Source of the DNA: Algoriphagus aquimarinus
Lineage (GTDB): Bacteria; Bacteroidota; Bacteroidia; Cytophagales; Cyclobacteriaceae
Length of the DNA: 64,000 bases
Reading direction: 5' to 3'
NCBI RefSeq assembly: GCF_007997215.1
Contig: NZ_VORW01000009.1
Coordinates: 1 to 64,000, forward strand
Of the stretch, positions 1-8,379 are shown one piece after another (position 1 is the first letter of the stretch; each line of letters begins with the position of its first letter). The notes below the pieces were generated by a model. The model was not told the origin of the DNA and ran no database searches. It was given only the letters and a program-made list of their open reading frames with translations. A program made the translations under genes and the position numbers.

Positions 1-181
1 CACTGCCTATAAAACCGCACGAAGCAAATTCTATAAGCTTCTCCCTGTCTGTTCTCAGGTTACTATTTTTTTTGTCTTACATCACTTCAAAGAACTTAGT
101 GTCACTCATTTGTGACTCTGGTCAGATACCGGTAACTCGCGTTTTCCGATCCGTTTTCCCCCTTCCTTGCTGAAGGGAGTG
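1..181 (-). promoter_or_regulatory. Probable rRNA operon leader (gene beyond left edge)
   Basis: No convincing ORF lies here. Read on the minus strand, the stretch follows two tandem TAnnTTTG-type promoters. It contains a boxA-like GTTCTTTGAAG (85-95) and a short hairpin GTCAC/GTGAC (101-105 and 112-116). In Bacteroidota this arrangement of tandem strong promoters and a long untranslated leader with a TTCTTTGA-like box is typical upstream of 16S rRNA. The 16S gene itself would lie left of the window, so this assignment is inference. Confidence 0.4.
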
Positions 182-212
182 CAAAGGTAAGAGATCATTC
201 TTGACTTCCTAA
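182..212 (-). promoter_or_regulatory. Leftward promoter P2, TACCTTTG -7 element
   Basis: The minus strand reads TACCTTTG at 189-182, a full match to the Bacteroidota -7 consensus TAnnTTTG, followed by CACTCCC. A weak -33 element (TTA, 212-210) lies 20 bp upstream. No start codon follows within the window, which fits a stable-RNA promoter. Confidence 0.55.
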
Positions 213-297
213 CACCCTCGCAAAATTAATTTTTTCAATACTTTCTGAGTTTCTCAACTCTTCCCATTTCCGCTGCCGTTCGCCTCGTTTGGGAGTG

Positions 298-327
298 CAA
301 ATATCTACGTTTTATTCTTAGGAGCAA
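298..327 (-). promoter_or_regulatory. Leftward promoter P1, TTG-N19-GATATTTG
   Basis: The minus strand has TTG at 327-325, a 19-bp spacer and GATATTTG at 305-298. That is one mismatch from TAnnTTTG at the expected spacing. It is followed by the same CACTCCC initiation region as P2, so the two form a tandem pair about 116 bp apart. Confidence 0.5.
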
Positions 328-400
328 TAGATTTCTTTGAGATTTAAATCCTTTTGACATAAACGACTGATAGAGACGGGGAAAAGTTTCCACAAAACAA

Positions 401-433
401 AAATGCCCTGATGACTCAATCATCAGGGCATTT
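401..433 (-). terminator. Rho-independent terminator of the DUF1080 gene
   Basis: A perfect 14-bp stem (401-414 with 420-433) closes a 5-nt loop. On the minus strand it is followed by a T-rich run, 21 bp beyond the stop of the 454-1050 gene. Confidence 0.8.
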
Positions 434-453
434 CATCTATAGCTTTTGGCCTA

Positions 454-1050
454 TTAAAGCTTTTTCAAAACAATGTTTCGCCAGTAAACCTTAATTCCTC
501 CGCCATCATGGATCTGAAGGTTAATTCCACCTTTTCCTTCTCCAATTTTAGCATCAGAGAAGTTCACCATCTCCACTCCATTCAAGTAGGAAGTAACATT
601 ATCACCTTTGACAACAATCTTCATTTTGTTCCATTCACCGAACTTCAGATTCTTGTCTTTTTCTGGATCTGGCTTCACTAACCACCCTCTACCGTATGAT
701 TCGTAGATCCCGCCAGTATCATGACCAGGAGGTGCAACCTCTACTTGCCAGCCCGAAACTTTTGTTCCATCTACTGTAGATCTAATGAAAACACCAGAAT
801 TCCCGTTTGCCTCTTGCTTGAATTCAAGGTTAATTTCAAAATCATCGTACTCCTCATCAGTTCCTAAGTAACCGTATCCCTTATCAGGGCCACTTTCAGA
901 AATCAACAAGCCATCCTCTACATACCATTTTTCTGTTCCGTAAATAGTCCAACCTGAAAGATCTTTACCATTAAAGAGTTTTACTTTCTTCTGCGCATAC
1001 GCAAAATTCACGGATGCTACCAAGAGCATCACCACTAATACCTTTTTCAT
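454..1050 (-). CDS. Secreted DUF1080 (3-keto-disaccharide hydrolase) protein
   Basis: The 198-residue protein has a signal peptide at residues 1-19 (MKKVLVVMLLVASVNFAYA, cleavage before QKK). A single DUF1080 concanavalin-like beta-sandwich fills the rest. Family hallmarks visible are LFNGKDLSGW near residue 25, GNSGVFIRS in the middle and the terminal YWRNIVLKKL. DUF1080 proteins are periplasmic or surface proteins. Some are 3-keto-glycoside hydrolases and many are fused to or paired with oxidoreductases; the substrate here cannot be read from sequence. It ends at a strong terminator and lies 127 bp downstream of a second DUF1080 gene, so the two are probably cotranscribed or duplicated. Confidence 0.85.
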   Translation of the reverse strand: MKKVLVVMLLVASVNFAYAQKKVKLFNGKDLSGWTIYGTEKWYVEDGLLISESGPDKGYGYLGTDEEYDDFEINLEFKQEANGNSGVFIRSTVDGTKVSGWQVEVAPPGHDTGGIYESYGRGWLVKPDPEKDKNLKFGEWNKMKIVVKGDNVTSYLNGVEMVNFSDAKIGEGKGGINLQIHDGGGIKVYWRNIVLKKL

Positions 1051-1092
1051 ATGTTTATAATTTGTCTTTAAATGTCATATAGCCTTTCTCTT

Positions 1093-1108
1093 CCCGATAG
1101 CTATCGGG
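1093..1108. repeat. Perfect 16-bp palindrome CCCGATAGCTATCGGG
   Basis: This self-complementary 16-mer lies between the two DUF1080 genes. There is no T-run, so it does not look like a terminator. From memory, this palindrome recurs in intergenic DNA of several Bacteroidota, which would make it a dispersed repeat or protein-binding site; that recollection was not checked. Confidence 0.5.
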
Positions 1109-1177
1109 ATCAATTCGGGGAAATCTCGCATGTATTGCAAGCATACCTCTGTAAGAAGCTTGGAATCATGCTCGATT

Positions 1178-1942
1178 TCATAGTTTTCTAATTTTAATGT
1201 TTTTAAACCAAGTCTCAGCGCCGTGATCTTGAAGTGAAATCAAACCAGTTTTTGAAATCGCATAATCAGGGAAGTCATTCCACTTACCCGAATTACGTGC
1301 AGCTGTCCATGCTTCAGAATACGGAACGAACTCAACAGTCTGCTGTCCATTCAAATAATAGCTAGACCCATCTTCTGAGAAAATTATTTTTGATGTATTC
1401 CACTCGCCTGCTGGCTTCACTGCTCCTTCATAATTCGGTTCGGTCATTGCATAATCCGCGCCAATTGACTGCCACTTCTCCAATGGATCAGCAAAACCAA
1501 GCTGATCAATCATCTGATATTCCGGCCCTGTCTCATATGGAGCATGGTATTTTGGATCTTCTACTACGTGATAAAGCACACCACTATTTCCTCCTGGAGC
1601 TATTTTCCAAGTCCATTCCATCTCAAACTCCTCAAATTCTACAGGCCCAAACACAATATCTCCTCCGATATCCCCGCCTTTACCTAGTGCTTTCAAAGCT
1701 CCATCTTCTACTGTCCAGCCATCTGAAGGAAAGCTATCTCCGTTAAACGCTCTCCATCCATCTGTATGAGTGCCGTCGAAAAGAAGCATCCAGCCATCAG
1801 CCTTTTCTTCCTCAGAAAGTGAATTCTCTGCTACCAGAACTTCCTCAACAACTGTCTCAGTCACTGAGTCTTCTGCTGGCTTAGGCCCGCACGACCAAGA
1901 CAAGGCGAATAATGCCACCCATGCATATCTTGTATTTTTCAT
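1178..1942 (-). CDS. DUF1080 lipoprotein
   Basis: A 254-residue protein with a lipoprotein signal (lipobox LSWSC, Cys18) and a low-complexity acidic linker at about residues 20-48. A DUF1080 domain follows from about residue 50: LLFDGTHTDGWRAF, then GNSGVLYHV, then the terminal WFKNIKIRKL. Compared with its neighbour it is lipidated and has an insert (about 150-170, YQMIDQLG...), so it belongs to the larger DUF1080 type with an extended loop. It probably acts on a saccharide at the outer membrane or in the periplasm. The minus-strand order puts it upstream of the 454-1050 paralogue. Confidence 0.85.
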   Translation of the reverse strand: MKNTRYAWVALFALSWSCGPKPAEDSVTETVVEEVLVAENSLSEEEKADGWMLLFDGTHTDGWRAFNGDSFPSDGWTVEDGALKALGKGGDIGGDIVFGPVEFEEFEMEWTWKIAPGGNSGVLYHVVEDPKYHAPYETGPEYQMIDQLGFADPLEKWQSIGADYAMTEPNYEGAVKPAGEWNTSKIIFSEDGSSYYLNGQQTVEFVPYSEAWTAARNSGKWNDFPDYAISKTGLISLQDHGAETWFKNIKIRKL

Positions 1943-2061
1943 ATTTTGATAAGTTTCAAACTAATTAGAGTCAAAAGTTAATTGATTTTTTTAATAAAGT
2001 CTCCCGGTTAAATAAATTTTTTCATGAGCGGTATTAATCAAACGGGCCCTATATATAGTGT

Positions 2062-2820
2062 TCATAGATTTCCGCAGTACTCTTTTGCGCTTAGCAACCT
2101 ACTTCCATACCAAGAGAAAATCTCGCCATCTACTAATCTAACCTTTGCCTTCGGTAAAATCGATTGAAAGTACTGTATGTGCATATCTTTAAAAGGAAAA
2201 GGTTCTGAGCTGAGTAAAAGGTATTCTGGATTCAGCTTAACTAGTTCTTCACTTGTAAGCTGAGGGTATCGAGAGGTTCGAATCAAATTATCAAAGCCTG
2301 CAAAATCCATCATCTCATCAATAAAGGTGTTACGCCCAGCTACCATAATAGGATCTTTCCAAATCAAATAAATCGCAGTTCCTTTCTTGGCAGGTGGTAA
2401 TGCAAAGTCTGAATTCAACTGCTTAATCATTTCTTCAGCTTTCTCCTCCACTCCTAGCATTTCGCCAAAACTCCCAATCATATCCAGACTATCTTCCAAA
2501 GTATAGATATCACTCATCCAAACAGGATACTTTTCCATCAACTCCTCGATTCCAGACTGCTCGTTTTCCTCCTTGTTACCAATAATCAAATCTGGTTTCA
2601 GTGATTCGATAACCTCAATTCGATAATTCTTGGTGCCTCCAACTATGGTTTTTCGTTTTTTCATGCCTTTGGGATGAACACAAAACTTGGTTACTCCTAC
2701 TAATCTTTCTTCCAAACCTAAATCAACCAACAATTCTGTTTGAGAAGGGACAAGAGAAATGATCCGCTGAGGAGGATTCGTAATAGAAATGCTTCGCTTG
2801 AGTTGATCTAAATATTCCAT
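2062..2820 (-). CDS. BtuF-like helical-backbone metal/corrinoid receptor, cytoplasmic
   Basis: The 252-residue protein matches the periplasmic-binding fold of BtuF-like ABC substrate receptors: RIISLVPSQTELLVDLGL at about 19-36, VGVTKFCVHP, then VGGTKNYRIEVIESLKPDLII. Full-length family members have a signal peptide. This one starts directly with MEYLDQL and shows none, so it is probably cytoplasmic or cell-associated. No permease or ATPase gene is adjacent. Similar orphan receptors are common in Bacteroidota. The ligand (corrinoid, haem or another chelate) cannot be told from sequence. The gene is separated from the upstream peptidase by a terminator. Confidence 0.75.
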   Translation of the reverse strand: MEYLDQLKRSISITNPPQRIISLVPSQTELLVDLGLEERLVGVTKFCVHPKGMKKRKTIVGGTKNYRIEVIESLKPDLIIGNKEENEQSGIEELMEKYPVWMSDIYTLEDSLDMIGSFGEMLGVEEKAEEMIKQLNSDFALPPAKKGTAIYLIWKDPIMVAGRNTFIDEMMDFAGFDNLIRTSRYPQLTSEELVKLNPEYLLLSSEPFPFKDMHIQYFQSILPKAKVRLVDGEIFSWYGSRLLSAKEYCGNL

Positions 2821-2829
2821 GAAAAAGAA

Positions 2830-2858
2830 CGGTCCACAATCGAGATGATTGTGGACCG
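2830..2858 (-). terminator. Terminator after the M42 peptidase
   Basis: A perfect 12-bp stem (2830-2841 with 2847-2858) has a 5-nt loop and is followed on the minus strand by TTCTTTTTC. It lies just past the M42 peptidase stop and just before the BtuF-like start, so the two genes are likely separate units. Confidence 0.7.
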
Positions 2859-2863
2859 CAGAC

Positions 2864-3928
2864 TTATTTTATATATCTAAAATCAAAAGTTGGATCAAAA
2901 TCAATTAAGAATTCATACATCAAGCTGATTACCTGTTCGATATCATCCTTACTCGCAGTCTCAACTGTTGTATGCATGTATTTCAAAGGAAGTGAGATCA
3001 ATGCCGAAGGAACACCCTCATTAGAATAGGCAAATGCATCTGTATCAGTACCTGTACCTCTAGATGCTGCAGCTCTCTGAAAAGGAATCTCTTTTTTTCT
3101 GGCTGTCGCAATAATTAAATCCAGCAACTTCTTGTGTACAGAAGCTCCAACGGGCAATACTGGTCCTTTTCCTGCAGTAAAATCTCCACTCGTCACCTTA
3201 TTATATAAAGGAGCTGTGGTATCATGGCAGACGTCAGTAATAATTGCCGCATTTGGTTTGATTTTATGCGCTATCATTTGGGCACCACGAAGACCAATTT
3301 CCTCTTGGACCGCATTTACTATATAGAGTCCAAATGGCAATTCCTTTTTCTCCTCTTTGAGCCTTTTAGCTACTTGGGCGATCATATAGCCACCTATTCT
3401 ATTATCAAGTGCTCTGCCTGAGTAAAATTTACCATTTAATTCAGTCAACTCATCTTTGAAGGTGATCACACATCCTACGTGGATCCCCATTTCCTCCACC
3501 TCATCCTTGGATCTGGCTCCTACATCAATGAAAATATTATCCAACGTTGGAGCATCTTCTTTTCCCTCTTTTCGCACATGTATTGCAGGCCAGCCAAATA
3601 CTCCCGGAATCATTCCTTTGTCCGTGTGAATATTCACACGCATCGATGGAGCGATCATATGATCCGAACCTCCGTTTCGACGCACATATATATAACCGTC
3701 GTCTTTGATGTAGTTTACAAACCAGCTGATTTCATCGGCATGTGCTTCAATCACCACCTTGTATTCAGCCTTTGGGTTAATTACTGCAACAGCGGTTCCA
3801 TAATTATCAGTGAAATAATCATCCACAAATGGCCTGACATAATCCAGCCAAATCTGTTGTCCTGAAGCTTCAAAACCCGTTGGAGAGGAATTGTTTAAGT
3901 ATTTATATAAAAAGGTATTCGAATCCAT
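2864..3928 (-). CDS. M42 family metallo-aminopeptidase
   Basis: A 354-residue M42 (glutamyl aminopeptidase/cellulase M type) dinuclear metallopeptidase. The metal and catalytic set is visible: EAHADE (His/Asp, about 60-66), RALDNRIGG (Asp, about 175), the EE pair in NAVQEEIGLRGA (about 212), ITDVCHD (Asp, about 235) and the final His in YMHTTVETA (about 318). Such enzymes form large tetrahedral complexes in the cytosol that trim short peptides from the N-terminus. No signal peptide is present. The start at MDSNTFLYK has the usual family N-terminal length. Confidence 0.9.
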   Translation of the reverse strand: MDSNTFLYKYLNNSSPTGFEASGQQIWLDYVRPFVDDYFTDNYGTAVAVINPKAEYKVVIEAHADEISWFVNYIKDDGYIYVRRNGGSDHMIAPSMRVNIHTDKGMIPGVFGWPAIHVRKEGKEDAPTLDNIFIDVGARSKDEVEEMGIHVGCVITFKDELTELNGKFYSGRALDNRIGGYMIAQVAKRLKEEKKELPFGLYIVNAVQEEIGLRGAQMIAHKIKPNAAIITDVCHDTTAPLYNKVTSGDFTAGKGPVLPVGASVHKKLLDLIIATARKKEIPFQRAAASRGTGTDTDAFAYSNEGVPSALISLPLKYMHTTVETASKDDIEQVISLMYEFLIDFDPTFDFRYIK

Positions 3929-3965
3929 ATTGAAAATTGTATTTGAAAATTGATAATTGAATTAA

Positions 3966-5549
3966 TTACAAAGGAATATTCCCGTGCTTCTTTCTTGGGA
4001 TTTTATCCACCTTGTTTTCCAGCATTTTGAACGCTTTGATAAGTTTGATACGTGTTTCTGACGGTATGATAACTTCGTCGATAAAGCCTCGATGTGCTGC
4101 TCTGTAAGGATTGGCAAACTTGGATGTATATTCATCCACTTTTTCTTGCAGTTTGGCTTCCGGGTCCTCAGCCTCAGCAATCTCCTTCTTAAAGATAATT
4201 TCAGAAGCTCCCTTCGCTCCCATTACAGCAATTTCGGCAGTTGGCCATGCAAAATTCAAATCGGCTCCTATGTGTTTGGAATTCATCACATCATAAGCTC
4301 CGCCATAGGCTTTCCTTGTAATAACAGTAATTCTAGGAACAGTCGCCTCTGAGAAAGCATAAAGCAGTTTTGCTCCATTCGTGATAATCCCATTCCATTC
4401 TTGATCTGTACCAGGTAAAAATCCAGGAACATCTACCAATACTAGGAGAGGAACATTGAAGCTGTCGCAAGTTCTCACAAATCTTGCTGCCTTGACTGAT
4501 GCATCATTATCCAATACACCTGCCATAGATTGGGGTTGATTACCCACAACACCAATACTTCTACCCGCAATCCTTGCGTAGCCAACAACAATATTGTCAG
4601 CAAAGTTTTCATGCACTTCCAAAAATGAATCCTCATCCACAATTCCTTTCACAGCATCACGGATATCATACGGTTGATTTGGATTATCTGGAATCAAAAT
4701 ATCCAATTCCTTTCGGCTTTCATCTTCCAACAGTTCGTAAGGATAAACGGGAGCAATTTCCTCACAATTTTGAGGCATATAGCTCAAGATCTTTTTGATA
4801 TGCTGGATACATACCAGTTCATTCGCACATGCGAAATGAGTCACACCACTTTTGGTACTATGAGCTGAAGCTCCACCAAGTTCTTCTGCGGTAACATTTT
4901 CCTGAGTGACGGTTTTCACCACATTTGGTCCAGTTACAAACATATAAGAGGTGTGCTCCACCATCAATATAAAGTCAGTAATCGCTGGTGAATAAACTGC
5001 ACCACCAGCGCAAGGACCCATGATCGCAGAGATCTGTGGAACTACTCCAGAAGCGCGGGTATTTCTATAAAATATGTCGGCATACCCCCCAAGTGAATTC
5101 ACTCCTTCTTGGATTCGAGCTCCGCCAGAATCATTCAATCCAATCACTGGCGCACCATTCTTCATGGCCATATCCATGATCTTGCAGATTTTCTCCGCAT
5201 GAGTCTCGGAAAGGGATCCTCCAAAAACAGTGAAGTCCTGCGAAAAAACATAAACCAATCGCCCATTCACCTCTCCATATCCGGTAATCACGCCATCACC
5301 CAGGTAATGCTCTTTGTCCAAACCAAAATCCTTTGCTCTATGCATCACGAATTTATCGATCTCCTGAAAGGACCCCTCATCCATCAGCAATTCCACTCGC
5401 TCACGAGCGGTGAGTTTACCTTTCTTGTGTTGGGAAGCAATTCGATTTTCTCCTCCACCAAGAAGAGCTTCAGCATTTTTCTTTTTTAGTAAATCGATTT
5501 TACCCTCTTTTCCGGGCAACGTATAATTGGGTTTATCCTGCTTACTCAT
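3966..5549 (-). CDS. Acyl-CoA carboxylase, carboxyltransferase (beta) subunit
   Basis: A carboxyltransferase of the propionyl/methylmalonyl-CoA type, 527 residues from the chosen ATG at 5549. An upstream TTG at 5573 sits inside the -7 promoter element, so it is rejected. N- and C-terminal crotonase-like halves are present, with [25 protein letters not shown] and [12 protein letters not shown] in the first and [28 protein letters not shown] and [10 protein letters not shown] in the second. It transfers carboxyl from carboxybiotin to an acyl-CoA, or the reverse in decarboxylases. No biotin carboxylase or biotin carrier is adjacent, so the partner subunits are encoded elsewhere. The exact acyl-CoA is inferred from family only. 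Confidence 0.9.
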   Translation of the reverse strand: MSKQDKPNYTLPGKEGKIDLLKKKNAEALLGGGENRIASQHKKGKLTARERVELLMDEGSFQEIDKFVMHRAKDFGLDKEHYLGDGVITGYGEVNGRLVYVFSQDFTVFGGSLSETHAEKICKIMDMAMKNGAPVIGLNDSGGARIQEGVNSLGGYADIFYRNTRASGVVPQISAIMGPCAGGAVYSPAITDFILMVEHTSYMFVTGPNVVKTVTQENVTAEELGGASAHSTKSGVTHFACANELVCIQHIKKILSYMPQNCEEIAPVYPYELLEDESRKELDILIPDNPNQPYDIRDAVKGIVDEDSFLEVHENFADNIVVGYARIAGRSIGVVGNQPQSMAGVLDNDASVKAARFVRTCDSFNVPLLVLVDVPGFLPGTDQEWNGIITNGAKLLYAFSEATVPRITVITRKAYGGAYDVMNSKHIGADLNFAWPTAEIAVMGAKGASEIIFKKEIAEAEDPEAKLQEKVDEYTSKFANPYRAAHRGFIDEVIIPSETRIKLIKAFKMLENKVDKIPRKKHGNIPL

Positions 5550-5570
5550 ATAATAGTTTTTAGACTTGCT

Positions 5571-5578
5571 CAAATATA
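5571..5578 (-). promoter_or_regulatory. -7 promoter element TATATTTG of the carboxyltransferase gene
   Basis: The minus strand reads TATATTTG at 5578-5571, an exact match to TAnnTTTG, 21 bp before the ATG at 5549. The position supports the shorter start of the carboxyltransferase. Confidence 0.55.
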
Positions 5579-5962
5579 ACAGGCTTTGTCAGCTATGGAA
5601 AAGAATGAGAAGGAATGAGCTTAAGGGAGGTGTCGATTTGTAGATTTTGTAAAAAGTAAGTAGTAAAAGGCATTAACAAAAATATATCTGCAAAGAACCA
5701 AGCGTAAGTAGCCATGAGACTTTTTTAAAAAGCTCTCAGAGATCTGGGCTTTGAACCTATGGAAGGAGGTCTCAAACAGGAATAACAATGAGAGAGCTCT
5801 CCATAATAACTTTATGGAAGCTTTTCAGCAAAGCATCTAAAACAGTTTAAATTTATCTCTGCGGGTCTCCGTGAAACCTCTGTGTCCTCTGCGTCTAAAG
5901 GACATTCACAAAAAACTGAGGAATAAAATAAAAGTAGAAAGTCCTCATTTCAAATAACTTTC
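5579..5962. other. Gene-free intergenic region
   Basis: No ORF with family features is visible on either strand. The region is A/T-rich and holds a short self-complementary GAGAGCTCTC near 5793. It also holds a C/T-rich block at 5856-5896 (CTCTGCGGGTCTCCGTGAAACC, with a second CTCTGCGTC), annotated separately. Confidence 0.5.
5856..5896. repeat. Dispersed-repeat-like block (CTCTGCG...CTCTGCGTC)
   Basis: The block contains two CTCTGCG units and a CCTCTGTGTCC core. From memory, closely similar strings occur as dispersed intergenic repeats in Bacteroidota and some other phyla. Only one copy was noticed in this window. Confidence 0.3.
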
Positions 5963-5970
5963 TATATTCG
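5963..5970 (+). promoter_or_regulatory. Possible -7 element of ppx (TATATTCG)
   Basis: One mismatch from TAnnTTTG, 23 bp upstream of the ATG at 5994. No clear -33 element is seen, so this is tentative. Confidence 0.35.
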
Positions 5971-5993
5971 CCCATCGAAAAAATTGGCAGCAT

Positions 5994-6938
5994 ATGAATA
6001 CCCGAAAGGCGGCGGTGATAGACATGGGGACCAATACATTTCATTTGTTATTGGTAGAATTAGACGGTGTAAGTTTTAAAACAATTTACAAGGAGAAAAT
6101 CCCTGTCAAATTGGGTAAAGGCGGTATCAACCAAAATACCCTAGCAGAAGATGCTATAAAACGAGCATATCATACACTCACACATTTCAAAAACCTGATC
6201 GATGGCGAGCACATAGATCAGGTTTTTGCTTTTGCGACCAGTGCTGTACGAAATGCCGAAAATGGCCCTGACTTCGTCAAAACCGTCAAAGAAACCATTG
6301 GAATAAATATTCAAGTGCTTTCGGGTTCAGAGGAAGCGCAGATGATCTATGAAGGAATTCGACTTTCTGGCTCACTAAACGGCCAGACCGATTTGATGAT
6401 GGATATTGGTGGTGGTTCTGTGGAATTCATCATAGGCAATAGTCAGGAATCACTTTGGAAACAAAGTTTTGAAATCGGTGGCCAACGACTACTGGAGCTT
6501 TTTCACTACCACGACCCGATTCTCCCAGAAGAGATCGATAAACTGGAAAGTTATCTCGAAGAAAAGCTGCAACCTCTGATTGAGGCTATTAAAACCTACA
6601 ACCCGGTTGGTCTGGTGGGAGCTTCTGGGACTTTCGATACCCTGACGGACATTTATTTTGAATCCATGCTGCAGTGCAAACTCACTGGACGCCATGTATT
6701 CGAACTTCCTGTGGAAGAATACGAAGCGATTCATCGCATGATATTGAGCAAAAACAAAGAAGAACGTCTGGTGATTCCCGGAATGATTCCCATGCGGGTA
6801 GATATGATCGTGGTCGCTTCAAGCTTGATTGAGTTTATTCTGCGATACATCGATATTGATTTTATCACCTGCTCACACTACGCTTTGAAGGAAGGCGCTA
6901 TCGCTTCCTTGCTTATTCCTGAGCAAACGACTCTTTAA
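5994..6938 (+). CDS. Ppx/GppA family phosphatase (short form)
   Basis: A 314-residue exopolyphosphatase/guanosine-pentaphosphatase homologue of the ASKHA fold. Phosphate-binding motifs are AVIDMGTNTFHLLL at 8-21, FATSAVRNAENG at about 82-93, and MDIGGGSVEFI at about 138-148 with the catalytic Glu-type loop. The GASGTFDTL segment is at about 209. At 314 residues it contains only the two ASKHA domains and lacks the C-terminal HD-like region of E. coli Ppx, as is usual in Bacteroidota. It would hydrolyse polyphosphate or pppGpp in the cytoplasm. The two substrates cannot be told apart from sequence. It is followed 68 bp later by the Ldh gene, which has its own promoter. Confidence 0.88.
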   Translation: MNTRKAAVIDMGTNTFHLLLVELDGVSFKTIYKEKIPVKLGKGGINQNTLAEDAIKRAYHTLTHFKNLIDGEHIDQVFAFATSAVRNAENGPDFVKTVKETIGINIQVLSGSEEAQMIYEGIRLSGSLNGQTDLMMDIGGGSVEFIIGNSQESLWKQSFEIGGQRLLELFHYHDPILPEEIDKLESYLEEKLQPLIEAIKTYNPVGLVGASGTFDTLTDIYFESMLQCKLTGRHVFELPVEEYEAIHRMILSKNKEERLVIPGMIPMRVDMIVVASSLIEFILRYIDIDFITCSHYALKEGAIASLLIPEQTTL

Positions 6939-6961
6939 GCCGCTCCAAAAAATTCCTTTCT

Positions 6962-6969
6962 TATATTTG
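6962..6969 (+). promoter_or_regulatory. -7 promoter element TATATTTG of the Ldh-type gene
   Basis: An exact match to TAnnTTTG, 37 bp upstream of the ATG at 7007 and just after the ppx stop. Confidence 0.5.
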
Positions 6970-7006
6970 GCTGATAGTTATTTCCCAGCTTAATCCCCCT
7001 TCTCAT

Positions 7007-8077
7007 ATGACTTATTCCTACGAACAACTCCACGCTTTTACTTTAGGTATGCTCGCCAAAATCGGCTGCCCAGAAGATCAAGCCAAAACGGCTGCGGATG
7101 TTTTGCTGTCTGCAGATCTGCGCGGAGTAGATAGTCATGGGGTCGCTCGTCTTTCCGGTTATGTGCGTTTATGGGAAAAAGGAAGAATTAATGCTACGCC
7201 AAATGTGCGCGTAGTACACGAAACTCCCTCCACAGCGGTAGTAGATGGAGATGGAGGTTTGGGTTTGGTGGTAGCACCTTATGCGATGAAAGTTGCTATC
7301 GAAAAAGCCAAGATTGCTGGGACAGGCTGGGTTTCTGTGAGAAATTCGAATCACTACGGAATTGCAGGTTACCATGCTATGCAAGCTTTAGCTCACGATA
7401 TGATTGGGATTTCTTTGACAAATGCCAGTCCGCTGGTAGCTCCTACTTTTTCTCAGGAGAGACTTCTGGGAACCAATCCAATTGCTGTAGCAATTCCTGC
7501 CAAAGACCAGCCGCCATTCGTAGCTGATATGGCCACAACAACAGCTGCCAATGGGAAATTGGAAATCTTGCAACGCAAAGGAATGGACACACCAACAGGC
7601 TGGGTGCAGGATAAAGATGGAAATCAGACTACTTCTGCTAATGGAGTGAAAGATGGAGGAGCTTTACTTCCATTAGGAGGCGATCGTGAGCATGGTTCAC
7701 ACAAAGGCTATGCACTAGGTTCCATCGTGGATATTTTCTCGGCAGTACTTTCAGGCGCCAATTATGGACCTTGGGTTCCGCCATTTGTGGCATTCCTAGA
7801 GCCAGATCCTAATCCAGTTGGAGAAGGAATAGGACATTTCTTCGGCGCTATGCGCGTGGATGCATTCCGACCTGCAGATGAATTCAAAGCCCACATGGAT
7901 AATTGGATCACTAGATTCCGAGCGGCCAAGCCTACCCCAGGTAATGAAAGAGTATTGATCCCAGGAGATCCAGAACGGGAATTGGAAGCTATTCGTATGA
8001 AAGATGGAATTCCATTGCTAGATCCAGTCGTCAAAGATTTGACGGAACTAGGCGAACGGTTTGGAGTGAAGTTTTAA
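7007..8077 (+). CDS. Ldh family (malate/L-lactate/ureidoglycolate-type) dehydrogenase
   Basis: A 356-residue NAD(P)-dependent 2-hydroxyacid dehydrogenase of the type 2 malate/L-lactate dehydrogenase family, which is unrelated to the Rossmann-fold LDHs. Visible hallmarks are LLSADLRGVDSHGVARL (about 28-44, with the catalytic His of DSHG), NSNHYGIAGYHA (about 109-120), LGTNPIAVAIPA and DMATT (nucleotide site), and REHGSHKGYAL (about 226-236). Length is normal for the family. Members oxidise malate, lactate, ureidoglycolate, sulfolactate or sugar acids, and the neighbours give no clue to which. It probably forms a single-gene unit with its own promoter. Confidence 0.88.
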   Translation: MTYSYEQLHAFTLGMLAKIGCPEDQAKTAADVLLSADLRGVDSHGVARLSGYVRLWEKGRINATPNVRVVHETPSTAVVDGDGGLGLVVAPYAMKVAIEKAKIAGTGWVSVRNSNHYGIAGYHAMQALAHDMIGISLTNASPLVAPTFSQERLLGTNPIAVAIPAKDQPPFVADMATTTAANGKLEILQRKGMDTPTGWVQDKDGNQTTSANGVKDGGALLPLGGDREHGSHKGYALGSIVDIFSAVLSGANYGPWVPPFVAFLEPDPNPVGEGIGHFFGAMRVDAFRPADEFKAHMDNWITRFRAAKPTPGNERVLIPGDPERELEAIRMKDGIPLLDPVVKDLTELGERFGVKF

Positions 8078-8180
8078 AAGTTAAGGATGGATGACGAGAT
8101 AAGAGAAATATATCGACTAATGCTTATTGAAAGAGTATTCCTTACATTCTTTTAACTTAGTACATCTTACAAAATAAATC

Positions 8181-8379
8181 ATGTCTGACAATTCTAAAAA
8201 GTACAAGCTTGACCGATCTGCCTTCAGAGCAAGTGAACTATGGTAAAGAATATCAGGATTTAAATTGGAAGGATCGAATGAGGATCCATCAATATCTCAA
8301 TAGCATTGCTTACGGTTACGATCTAAGCAACCCACCTAAAATGGATCGGACAGCATTTTGCATGAAATCCAGGGAATAA
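8181..8379 (+). pseudogene. Frameshifted small gene, partner of a nucleotidyltransferase
   Basis: An ATG at 8181 opens a frame (KYKLDRSAFRASELW) that stops at 8244. The continuation NYGKEYQDLNWKDR... runs from 8236 in another frame to the TAA at 8377-8379, ending KMDRTAFCMKSRE. The repeated DR-AF pattern at both ends is typical of a small Bacteroidota protein of about 65-75 residues encoded directly before nodulation-type nucleotidyltransferases. The stop overlaps the next start in TAATG, showing an original two-gene operon. The frame break near 8236 makes it a pseudogene. Family knowledge here is from memory. Confidence 0.6.

Noticed and set aside
1390..1746. Plus-strand ORF inside the second DUF1080 gene
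   Set aside because: It is the antisense shadow of a gene with clear domain content; its translation shows no family features.
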